This document shows, piece by piece, positions 37,520-48,266 of a stretch of DNA of 64,000 bases. Within the stretch, counting starts at the first letter, position 1. Each line of letters opens with the position of its first letter. Under the pieces are notes generated by a model that was not told where the DNA came from, made no database searches, and was given only the letters and a program-made list of their open reading frames with translations. The position numbers were made by a program, and so were the translations under genes. This stretch comes from Piper betle (taxonomy: Eukaryota > Streptophyta > Magnoliopsida > Piperales > Piperaceae): NCBI GenBank assembly GCA_033002965.1, contig JAURVB010005960.1, forward strand, positions 1-64,000. The letters run 5' to 3'.

Positions 37520-38921
37520 GATGCAAGAGAACTAGAGTGTTTTGAAGAAGTTATATATGATGGATTTCATCTTAAATGGGAGCAAGTCATGAGCTATGAG
37601 ATGTCTTCTTCGGAGCATAATCATACCTAGGAATTGGTGCAGCAACTGACAAAGAAGAAAATTTTTCAGAACAAATGGGTATACGAGGTGAAATATGAGG
37701 CCGATGGGACAAAGAGGTTCAAAGCTAGACTTATGGTAAAGGGATTCGATCAAAAGAAAGATATTAATTAATGAGAGTTTTCCCCTGTTGTGAAATTAAC
37801 TTCTATCAAGACAATATTGAGTATTGTGCCTATGAAATATTTGCATTTAAAGCAACTTGATGTGAATACTGTTTTCCTTCATGGTAATTTAGAAGAGGAG
37901 ATATACATACAACTGCCTGAGGGATTGAAGTTAAAGGGAATGGGAACTTGGTATGTCGACTTAAGAGGAGCTTGTGTGGACTGAAACATGCATTGAGGCA
38001 GTTATATTTAAAATTTGATAATTTTATGTTGGAAACTAAATTTGCTAGGTGTAATGCTAATCATTGTGTGTATCTACAAAGGTATGAGGATAATGATTTT
38101 CTTATTCTTACTTTATATGTAGATGACATACTTGTTGCAAGTTCACGTATGAAGAAAATCAATAATTTGAAAAAATTGGTAGAAAAGTTTCTATGAAAGT
38201 CTTAGGGGAGGCAAAACAACTTCTTGGAATGTAGATTACTTGAGATATAAAGAACATGAATTGTGGTTATCTCAGAAATGGTATGTGGAGAAGGTGCTAA
38301 AACAATTCAACATTGATAAGGCTAAACTGGTGACTATAGTTCTAGGTAGACATTTTAAGTTGTCCAAAGAGTTGTGTGCTAAAACAGGTGAAGAAAAAAA
38401 GGACATAAAGAATGCGCCTTATTCTTCAGCCACTAGGAATCTCATGTATGTTATGATGAGTACTAGACCTGGAGTTATTAATCGATTTGTGTCTATCCTC
38501 GAGAATGAACATTGGCAAGTTGTGAAGTGAATTTGAAGGTATTTGAAAAGTATGTTAAGTATTGTTTGTGTTTTGGGGAAAATAATATTGATGTGTGAGA
38601 TTATATTGACTCAGACCATGGTGGTGATAGAGATAATGCAGGAGTACAACAAGATATGTTTTTCTTGTAGGTGAAACAACAGTGAGGCGAATTTCAAAAT
38701 TACAGAAAATTGTTTCTTTATCTTCAACAAAAGCAGAGTATGTGACTGCTACGGAAGCAAGTAAGAAATTTATTTGGGTGAAGCAATTGATGAGTGAATT
38801 AAGTTTTGATAGAGTTGATTGTAATTTGTATAGTGATAGTCAAAGTGTAATTCATTTTGCTAAGAACTCAACATTTCATTCACGGACTAAGTATATTCAC
38901 TTAAGGTATTATTTCATTTGA
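37520..38921 (+). pseudogene. Copia reverse transcriptase and RNase H remnant
   Basis: Conserved Copia blocks occur in order: KWVYEVKYEADG, FKARLMVKGFDQ, QLDVNTVFLHGNLEEEIYI, LCGLKHALRQ and YVDDILVASS. RNase H follows with STKAEYVTATEASKK and LYSDSQSVIHFAKN. Stops and shifts interrupt the frame near 37770, 37980, 38195, 38530 and 38560. Confidence 0.88.
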
Positions 38922-39143
38922 TCCTTATTGGAGGATGGTTAGTTGAAATTCATGAAGATTGATGGCCGCAAGAATCTTGATAATATGTTGATAAAACCGG
39001 TGGATGGATAGAAGTTGAGCTTATGCTCAACTTTGGTTCATTTGTGTTGAATGCGACGGATTAGATAGAACACAATCAATGGAAGGCTTGAGACATTAAG
39101 ATAAGTGATTACGGAGTTTGCAATAAGTCTCCAGCTAGGAGAC

Positions 39144-39718
39144 CGTTATTATGGATCCCTATTTGCCATCGGAGACTCGTCAGAGTTGGAGAGGATGATC
39201 AGAGGAGTAGAAGAAAAGGAGTGAAGGAGGAAGAAATGGCGAGCGCTCAAGCATTCTGGTGTTTTGGGAGAAACACGCCAGGACGTGAGCACCCAAGCGC
39301 CCGATTCTTGGGCCCCTGGGCACTAAGACGCATACAAAACTGCGTTGAATAGTTTTAGAGGGTTTTACATGACTTTTTAAGTTATTGTATTGCTTTTTCT
39401 TCATTATTATTCAGTGTAACATGTTAATTTATGAAATTGAGTGAAATGAGAGTCCTTTGATCGTCATTGGGAGAAGATTTTGGGTTGTGGATACTTTAAA
39501 TTTCATTGTATGAGTTTTTGTGACAAGTTAATAAGGTTATAATCTCTTTAAGTACAATAGAAGTTTTTGATCGTGTGTTCCATAATTTTTGACCCTTGAT
39601 AAAAAGATGATTTTTCACATTAAATCTCTGTACTCATCGTGCTTGATTTTATCTTTGCCCTTGTTATTATTATTTCGATGATTGTTACAAATTGAAATTA
39701 TGTATTAATTTCGTAACA
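39144..39718 (+). repeat. 3' LTR of the Copia element
   Basis: Pairs with 35490-36074. Its first base appears mutated (CG in place of the expected TG). It ends TTTCGTAACA just before the AAATT target duplication. Confidence 0.85.
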
Positions 39719-39931
39719 AAATTATCAAATTTGCCCTAACATTTCTATCCTTTGTTCCGTTGTCCCATTTTTTTTGTCTTTAATGGAATGAGGATTTTTC
39801 ACATTGTGCTTGATTTTATCTTTGTTCTTATTATTATTATTTCACTGATTGTTACAAATTGGAATTTTGCATTAATTTCTGTAACAAAATTATCATATCT
39901 GCCCTAACATTTCTATCCTTTGTTCAGTTAA
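39639..39931. repeat. Duplication spanning the Copia 3' end and host flank
   Basis: 39639-39763 and 39806-39931 both run from GTGCTTGATTTTATCTTTG through the LTR end TAACAAAATTATCA and host bases CCTAACATTTCTATCCTTTG. Because each copy contains the junction, the duplication happened after the insertion. Confidence 0.8.
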
Positions 39932-39955
39932 GAACACCACAAATCACTTAATTAT

Positions 39956-41620
39956 TTACATTTGTGATACACCTAGATTTATTGGAAAACGACGAACAGG
40001 GACCAACACGAGTTCAGACTTTCGACGTGTAGTTCCTCCACGAACCTCGGCCATGTCCAAATCTTGAGGTTTCATATCATTCGGCAATTTCCAATCGAAG
40101 TAGTAGAGAAGCTTGGCTAAGGGAAGCTCAACATTCACCATACCAAACAACATACCAGGGCACATCCTTCTTCCAGACCCAAAAGGCAGATACTGCAAAT
40201 ATGTTCCCTTGTAGTCTATGGAGCTGCCAAGAAACCTTTCCGGGTTGAACACTTCACAATCATCTCCCCACAAAGTTGGGTCTCTCGACATAGCCCATGA
40301 GTTGATTAGGACCTTGGTCTTTGATGGTATGTCATACCCACCGATCTTGCAGCTTTCTATACATTCCCTTATAAGGAGGCAGACTGGTGGGTGTAACCTT
40401 AGAGTTTCCATGAGTACCAGTTTCATGTATTTTAGCTCATTGATGCCAGTTTCATCAACTGCTCCTTTACCTCCACAAACCCTTCTCGCCTCTTCTTGAA
40501 CCTTGGCCATGATGGGTGGATGCCTCATAAGTTCTGACATGGTCCATTCTATCACCGTTGAGGACGTATCTGTTCCCCCAGTAAACATGTCCTACACAAA
40601 AATTCACATACATGTAGTTCAAAACGCTTTAATGTTGCAAAAGTCCCATTGATTGATTGTGTGATTATTGTGAAACACAATACCCACCATTATAATGGCT
40701 TTCACGCTATCCATGGTGATTGGAACATCTAGATCACTGTTCTGGATCTTCAATAGAACATCAACCAAGTCTTCTTGATCATCTAATTGATCATGTTGAT
40801 CGTCATCCTGCATAGAGGCTAATATGCTTTTCTGCTTGTGCTCCTCAATGATAGCAGAGATGATCTTGTCCACCCTTTGGTGGAGTTTCTCCAGCTTGTA
40901 CTTAAAACCAGTGACAAGAGGAAGCAATTTGTAGGAAGGGAACAAATCTGAAACGTTAAACCCATTAGACATCAAAACGAACTCCCTAATGCAATCAACA
41001 AACCTTTCCTTCTCCTTGCACTTGGCCCCAAAGGCCACCCTTGAAACGACGTCTGCGGCCAAAGAGTAAACCTTCTGAGAGAGATTTACTGGTAGTCCTC
41101 CTTCACATGACTTCGACATGGATTCAATCATGCTCATCGCTTCCTCTTCTCTGACAGAGTGGAACGACTCTATCCTCTTGGCAGCTAGAAGCTCCGTCAC
41201 ACAGATTTTCTTAAGCGACCTCCAATATTGGCCTATGGGGGATAAGGATATGTCGCAAGCCCCATATACTACCACATCAAAGGACAGCATTTTAGGCCTT
41301 TGAGCAAAATTTTTATCATGGGTCTTCAAGATTTCAAAAGCTGGCTCTAGAGCAGAGACCACCACCATGGATATCTGACCAAGTTGGAGGTGCATGAGGG
41401 GGCCATGCTTCTTGCTCAAGCTCCTCAAGGAATGGTGGGGAAGTGTTCCAGTGTTCAAGTGGTGCAGGCTTCCTATGATTGGCAGCTTCCATGGCCCTGG
41501 AGGCAATCTAGTTGTACCTGGGGTGCTCTTTGTAAACGGTGAGATCAGTATAAAATTTCTGAGAGCATATAGGAAGGTGAAGAGTAATAAAAGAATGAGG
41601 AAGAGATCATAGAATTCCAT
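39956..41620 (-). CDS. Cytochrome P450, CYP71 family-like, intact
   Basis: ER-bound CYP71-clan monooxygenase; the CYP71D-type similarity suggests terpenoid oxidation but does not prove it. Exon 1 is 41620-40688 and exon 2 is 40591-39956, joined in phase 0 after AIIM, giving 522 residues with an unbroken frame. It shows an N-terminal membrane anchor, proline hinge LPPGPWKLPIIG (about residue 40), C-helix WRSLKKIC, I-helix GGTDTSST, K-helix ETLRLHPP, FNPERF and haem-binding FGSGRRMCPG. Odd points: the I-helix has Gly-Gly rather than the common Ala-Gly. After the K-helix, VCLLIREC lacks the Pro usually seen in PLLIPREC, as if one codon was lost. It faces the pseudogene tail-to-tail, with its stop about 30 bases from the repeat. 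Confidence 0.93.
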
Positions 41621-44600
41621 GGTTGGAGAACAAAATGCTACCTCTTAACTGTAAATTAAGTGATACACATTTAGGTCTATATATGATGTAATTTGCATTA
41701 TTGAGCAAGCTCATTAATTCTAATACATATCCTGTGACTAGCTCGTGAATATTATTGTATAAAATCTGGCTGGCTATTTCCTGTGTATATGGTAATGCAT
41801 GACGTTGCTTGGGGAAAAAAATAATTCATGATAATGCCATTTATAATTGATTAATTAATTTGAAACCCAATCTTTGATCTTGTATTAATTATATTCATGA
41901 GTGCGCAACTTTGTTTTTTAGCCCCATAACTATTTTTTTTGCTTAAAAGTTTTTGTTGTCCTTTTTTTCCATCTCAAACATTTTATTTCACTTGATTGGA
42001 ACGAAGTAAATCTAACATTAGTTTTTAAAAGGTACTAAATATATAGTCAAAAAATATATTTACCATTAGTCAAATATTTATGCTACAGGGTGAGAATCAT
42101 CAGAATTTTCAATAAAACTCCGCAAGCGTAGATAGATTTTTAAGTTTATAAATAAATCCTGGTGGAATAATGAGATGGACTCTAATTTCTATAGAAATTA
42201 AACTCTAAAATAAATGAGAATAATTTGACTTATTTTATTTTATTTTCGTTATATTTTGATTTGTCAAATTTCCACTTTTCATCACTTTTAGTTCTCCTTT
42301 TATTAATAAATAGAGAGTAGATATCTCATCACGAGACTTTTTAATTAATCATTTATTTATTATGATTTAGGACGCATAAAACCCTTAAATTTGTTTTGCT
42401 TAAAGAAACAGCAATGAAAGAATTGCGTCAGGATATACGTAAAGATAGTTACGTTATCAATAAAAAAAAGTATATTATATGATAATCATGCATGCTACAA
42501 GGATAAAACATTAAAAAAATAATAATATGTCCTTCCCTCTCTTCAAATTACACGTAAGAATGACTAAATTTGGGTCCCATGCGAATGGTCGGCAGAAAAA
42601 AAATGTGGAAATTTTTTTATTTTATAAATAAACAACATCAATCGTTTTAGAACAAGATAAATTATTTATGTATCCCTTTCAAAGGTTGAAGGGTACTAGT
42701 ATTAATGGTAATAAAAGATTTTATTTAAATAACTAGTATTTTTTTTAGTATTATAATATAATCTCAATAAATTTTGGAATCTAATGAATGAGATGATTAA
42801 CCATATAATTTATTAATTAATTTATCAATCTCCTAATAAATAAACCATTGTAAATAACGAAACTAAGATGCATGGAGGAATAGTATATGTTAATGAAATT
42901 TATGGAGGTATAGATTTTCATATTGTCTCTCCCAATGCCCCCAAGATGAACCAGCTATTCAGGAGATGTAATAAATTTATGAATTATGAGCATCAAAATG
43001 CATGGCCTTGCCATCATTCTAGTTTGTCTTTGAAAATAAAAGTTGGTCTTGGTAGGCTTAGTTCCAACGTAGTAAAAGATGAAAGATCATGATATTGGGT
43101 TGGACGGGCACTCATGTTTTGCTGGTATTCTTGCAAGCAGAACCTGCTGATTAAATTCCATTTCAAACACAGTAGTAGACCATGCATGTTACAAACACAC
43201 AAAACACTCTACCTATGATGCAAAATGGATTCTAGTTGGAACTACCAAGCGCTTGGATTCATTTGTTTAGCATTTCCCTTAGGATTTTCTCATTGTACCA
43301 CCTATATTTAGCTTATATTACCCTTCGTTTTTTCTTGTATATTTAGTAACTTTCCCGTCAAAACTACCACCAAATACAATGGCAAGAACGCCAAGCGGAG
43401 AGCCATGACATTCAACAAATCTAACAAGATAAAACCCATTTCTTAGCAAGCCTTCAAGAACAAAAGTCTTGCCGCAGATAACCCAATACGTACAGCTCCC
43501 CTTGAGTAAATACCAAGGATGTTCCATCTACTTGAGACACCAAGCCAAAAAAATGTGGGTGATCACTGTCTTGGTGACCTTTGTAAAGTGTCATAGCAGC
43601 CCTGAACAACCCCTTCCCATCTGTCTTCCCCCAGTTGTGGTTTTCAAGCTTGGACTTATCGGTTTATCAATTGGATCGTTTTTGTTTGTTGTATTCCACC
43701 GGCACCCATCGCGAGGAATGCTTTCATTGCTCTCTTGACTCTTTTGTCGCTGCTTTGGCTTTTAAACTCAGAGGGCATATAGCGCCACAACGTTGAGGCA
43801 TCCGAGAGAGCTAGCGCTACACTTGCGTATTCGTACCTTGGCTTGCCAATATAATACGTTCCTTTGCTTTGATCTTAATAAATAATAAGTAGCTATATTA
43901 TTATCAGCCCAATGAGTTAATTGACTCTATGAATTTCTAGTCATGTTTGTATATTTTTTTATGGGTCAACTGCTTTTGAAAAAATAAAATATGTGGGTCC
44001 ATTTGGTATATCTATCTATGCCCGTAGAAATAAGAAGACTGTAAAAAATGGTACTCTTGGTCGATTTAGAGCTTTATATGAAAAAATACGCTGGAAAATG
44101 CATTTTTTGAAAAAGAGAGAGAAACTAAAAAATTCATAAGGAAAAGGGAAATTCTAATAAATTGATAAATTCACCCTTAAAAGAAAAAAACAACGACGGC
44201 TACTAATTGAAAAAACTAATTGCCCAACCTTCGATTGGTCATAGCAATTGCAACCCGTCGCATCATCGTCGGTAGAAGAGCTAGCAAGCCACTTTACCTC
44301 AGTGCAGACTCACACACATAAAATGAGTTGTTCCGAACTTAATTTTTGTAAGCATGCATTTAACCTGTAGTGAGGAGAGGTATGCCCCAAGTTTTGCGTC
44401 GGTATCTGATGCCGAGGAGAGACGGGCAAAAGCTGCCAACGCTGGAATCCAAGAGGAGAAACCAACCACAGAAGCACACCTTTGATACGTGATCTTTCAC
44501 TCTTTTTTCTCTCTTTCTTATTAGTTGTCATTGTTGTTGTTACCTGTGTGTATGTATCATCTTAGTCAATGATTCTATGTTGCTTGGGATGTAACTTAGA

Positions 44601-46101
44601 GCTGGTATATGGGTTACTGAGTTTGACCATGAAAAGCTACTGCAATCGGAGGAAATGGGTTTGGATTCGGCCGACCTTCTTTTTCGATCAAATGTCGATT
44701 TCAAGCTCCAAATACCAACACCGATTCACGGCTGCCGCTACTGTTGGCCTGCACGGAGCTCCGTGACCTTGCCCGCTGTATCTTTAACTTTTGGTAACAG
44801 GGGTAGCGGCGCGCGTTTTTGAACTCGTTCCCTTGATCTTATGTGCCTGAAAGTGAAGCTTGATATTTAAACAAATAAGTACTATTTAATTAGTTAATCT
44901 TCTTAATATACCCATCAATACATTTCATTTCATGCTAATGATGATCTAATCTAGAGGTCAAATTTGAGCAAGTTCAATTATTGATTCGGCGAAAGTTCGA
45001 TTAATCTGAAGATCAAGTCGAGTCAAAGACCAGAACGGGTCATGCGAGCTGGATCTTTAATTTTGGACATTTCTATCTTATTTTTTTAATAAAAATTAAA
45101 AATTAAACTAAATAACTATCTTTATCGATATTTAATGAAAAATAGCAGCACTCATTATTAAAAATACAATTTGAGGGGCGATTATTTGTTATTTTTTATG
45201 ATAATTTGGTGGAACCATATCAATCAGATCTCGTCTTTCTTTTTAGCAACCCATATCTTATATTTTTAAAATAACGCTCTCAATCAACGTTCTTGTATAA
45301 TTAATTAAGTTAATTTTTTTGAATCGTATGTTATACCTATCGTAAAAGGTGGGTGATGAATGTCATGTAACATGATTCTTTATTTAATCACCGTTGCTGG
45401 GCTAAAACAAAACGCAAAACAAGTTTGTGGTACGTGAAGGCGTACAATGTAGATGATCGAGTTATTGGGATCAACCAAACAAAATCCTTATTCAACAAAC
45501 AAAGGTAAAAAATACTAATAAATATATAAAATTAATTTTTAAAAAACTTTTTAATATAGGTAAATTAAATTTTAAGTGAAAATTCTTAAATTTTAAAGAA
45601 AATCTTAAAATCCAAAGAAGAAAAGCATCTAGTCTAACTTGCTTTTATTCTTTTCATAGCAAACAAATCTATAAACTCTTAATTTTTATCCAAAATAAAA
45701 TTCTAATTCATGCATTTACAGCGGACAACCCAACAAGAGTATTTGGCAAAGAAGACCCAACAAGAAGAGGTGAGAGAGAGACAAAAGAACAGTGGGAGCA
45801 AATGGCTCGATCTGGGCGCCTGCTCCTTCCTGTTTGGACCCATCCTACTCTCTCCCTCGATCCCCGTTCCCAACCCCGCCCCTTCCCTCTTCTCTGCTCT
45901 ACCCTCTTCTGCTCGTCATCTCCTACTTCTTCCTCTCTTCCTCCTCATCATCACTCCCCACCTTCCTTTCTCCCCACCACCTCTTCTTCTTCATTCCAAT
46001 TGCCCACACCCTTACATTCCTCACTACTACTACTCCCATGCAAAGTGCAACCACTTAACAAAACCAACCAGTACCACCTCCTAATTCACATATATATACA
46101 C

Positions 46102-46137
<36 letters not shown>

Positions 46138-46218
46138 CAGCTCACTATATACAATATATAATACAGAGGAGGAAAGGAAGAGACCGATATTATTATCGTT
46201 ATCGATAGTGGGTTGTCA
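41621..46218. other. Long AT-rich spacer between the P450 and F-box genes
   Basis: A probable TATA box for the reverse-strand P450 (TATATAG, 41677-41683, complement strand) lies about 60 bases before its start. Beyond that I see no conserved coding sequence; short frames around 42868-43740 and 44310-44766 have no relatives that I recognise. A CT-rich tract at about 45820-46060 and a TA run at 46106-46131 probably belong to the F-box promoter and leader. Confidence 0.6.
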
Positions 46219-46730
46219 ATGGAAGACAAAAAGGATGCCAGCCGTGGCAGTAGTAGTAATGGCGGCAACAATAATAAGAAACAAAGGAAGTGGAAGAGAC
46301 AGCCGCAGCAGGAGCAGGGGAGGTTTCAATGTAGCTTCCAAATCAATGACCACCCAGACGTGTTGGTGGAGGTGCTCTCCCGGCTCGACGCCCGCTCCCT
46401 CGCCGCCGCCGCCTGCGTCAGTCGGCTGTGGAGCTCGCTCTGCCGCCACGACGCGCTCTGGGAGAGCCTCTGCCCCCGCCACCACCCCCCTACCACCATT
46501 CTCCTTCCTCTTCCAATATCCGCCCCATCGTCGCGGCCCTCGGCGGCTACCGGCGGCTGTACGCCTCCTGCGTCCGGCCGGCGCTGGCCCGGCTCCGCGA
46601 GCGCGACCGCCGGCGGCTCACCCTGTCTCTCTCCCTCTCCCTCTTCTCGGTGCACTGCTACGAGCGGCTCGGCGACCGGGGCGAGGCCCCCTCGCTATGG
46701 TTCCTTTGTCATCCTCTCAACGTCTCTTAA
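46219..46730 (+). CDS. SNE: F-box protein of the SLY1/GID2-SNE group, one base short
   Basis: Substrate adaptor of an SCF ubiquitin ligase; relatives SLY1/GID2 and SNE target DELLA repressors in gibberellin signalling in the nucleus. Intronless, as expected. After a Ser/Asn/Lys/Gln-rich N-terminus comes the F-box (FQINDHPDVLVEVLSRLDAR, then CVSRLWSSLC and LWESLCPRHH, about residues 36-90). The reading frame then breaks. The conserved C-terminal part (IRPIVAALGGYRRLYASCVR, LTLSLSLFSVHCYERLG, ending FLCHPLNVS) continues one frame over. One extra C in the run at 46486-46491 would join the two into about 170 residues, the family size. The FLxxPxNV ending and FxINDHxDVLVE opening favour SNE over SLY1. 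The start is the first ATG in frame. Confidence 0.8.
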
Positions 46731-47871
46731 ATATGATCCCTCCCCGCCATTGCCACACTCGATGAGCTGATCTTCAATTCTCTATTCCTTTTAGCATTAT
46801 TTCGTTCCGTCTAAGATTATTGTGTCAGATTTGTTTTATTACTATTATTATTGGTTTAATGCGATGGCGAAAATATTGAGCTCTGGTGAACTGCCTATCT
46901 TTACTTTCTAGATGCTATTTATACAATAAAGTTGTTCAAAGTCTGTGGGTATTTTTTTCAATAGCTAGTAGTAATTCATAATATATATATATATATATAT
47001 GTGTGTGTATATGGACTTATTGAGGTGGTAATGACTTTAATTAGATCTGTCATCTGTGCAGAAGTTTGTCCCTTCTTCATCTTTTTGCACAAGTGAGTGT
47101 GAGCCCAGAGGCCAGGTGTAGTCCCTGTACAGCGTGCAAGGAAATCTACCACTACCCGTCCAGCAGCACCAGTGGCCAATGGGCTCCCCCTTGGATTCTT
47201 TTGTTTTTATTTCAACATGACATTTCTATTGACCATCACCTAACATTATAAATAAATAAAATGATCCGTCCAATATCTCTATGCTTGTCAAGGCTTGAAT
47301 TTTGGAAATTGTACACCATTGGGTAGGAAGATACCCAAGAAAGCAGCACCGGTTCTGTGATGACTTCACTGGGTTATTAATGTAAAGACGTGAATATCAG
47401 ACTATCAGTATTAGTAATCACCCTCTTCAAACTAAGCTATCTGCATTGTCTTGGAATATATTTTCCCATTCAAATTGTCGTCAAAGTGTCTCATCCATAT
47501 TTTTCCCGTTCATAACTTGTCCAAGTTCGCCTTCATTTCCTGCTCTCTGCTGTTTTGCAAACTGCAGTTGGGACTCATCAAAGATGCTACCACTGTTTGT
47601 TTGAATAAAGATGCTACCATTTTGGACGGCAAAGGGGTCCATCAAACAGTTATTTCAACCTTCTATGAAGGATGGGGTTGGGAATAGATGTCGCCCTCTA
47701 GTCTCAATAAAGCCAAGCTCATTAAAATATACTATTACGGATTAAGGACTACCTCATGGATGCATGATGGAAAACACGAATGACTGTTCAAGAAGAGGAC
47801 TTTACCATTCAAAATTCAGAGACGCCGAGAAAGCACAAATGTCTACAGAGAAAAGTGCTGTTCATGAGGAA
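46731..47871. other. Spacer downstream of the F-box gene
   Basis: Probable 3' region of the F-box gene followed by AT-rich sequence with a TA run at 46979-47000. No gene or repeat family is recognised. Confidence 0.55.
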
Positions 47872-48217
47872 TAGGGGTGCTAATTGAGCGAGCGAGCCGA
47901 GCTCGACATGTGTTCGAACTCGGCTCGAATAGTTCGAAACTCGTTCGAACTCGACTCGTGATCGAACTAGTTTTGGACATACATGTTTGAGTTCGACTCG
48001 AATATCTTTTATATGTTCGAGTTCAACTCAAGCTCGAATATACTTAAACTGTTTAATTTTTATGAGCTAGTTCGCCCAGCTAGTTCGTTAGCTCGAAATC
48101 AGCTCGATTAAAAGTCAAAAGTACCTCACTAAAAAAAAGGCTAATGTGGTTTAAACCCACAACTTTGAAGTCATCAAGGTGAATACTTACCATCTCAATT
48201 ATCTTGCTTCTTTGTTA

Positions 48218-48266
<49 letters not shown>

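Larger units (their letters stand above)
35490..39718 (+). mobile_element. Copia-type LTR retrotransposon, degraded, internally deleted
   Basis: The LTRs at 35490-36074 and 39144-39718 match each other. The element is flanked by a perfect 5-bp duplication AAATT (35485-35489 and 39719-39723). The primer site TGGTATTAAAACA (36077-36089) is close to the initiator-tRNA-Met type; a polypurine-like tract precedes the 3' LTR at about 39131-39143. In order: gag start (36128-36385), a zinc knuckle (CWICNNEGH near 36832), a pre-integrase remnant (about 37370-37480), reverse transcriptase (37670-38200, with YVDDILVA) and RNase H (about 38680-38920). The integrase core is missing, and total length is only 4.2 kb. 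Several stops and shifts make it non-functional. The gag-to-RNase H order and PBS support Copia. Confidence 0.92.

Noticed and set aside
45710..46161. Ser/Pro/Leu-rich frames before the F-box gene
   Set aside because: A CT-rich leader region. Composition explains the frames, and none joins the F-box in frame.
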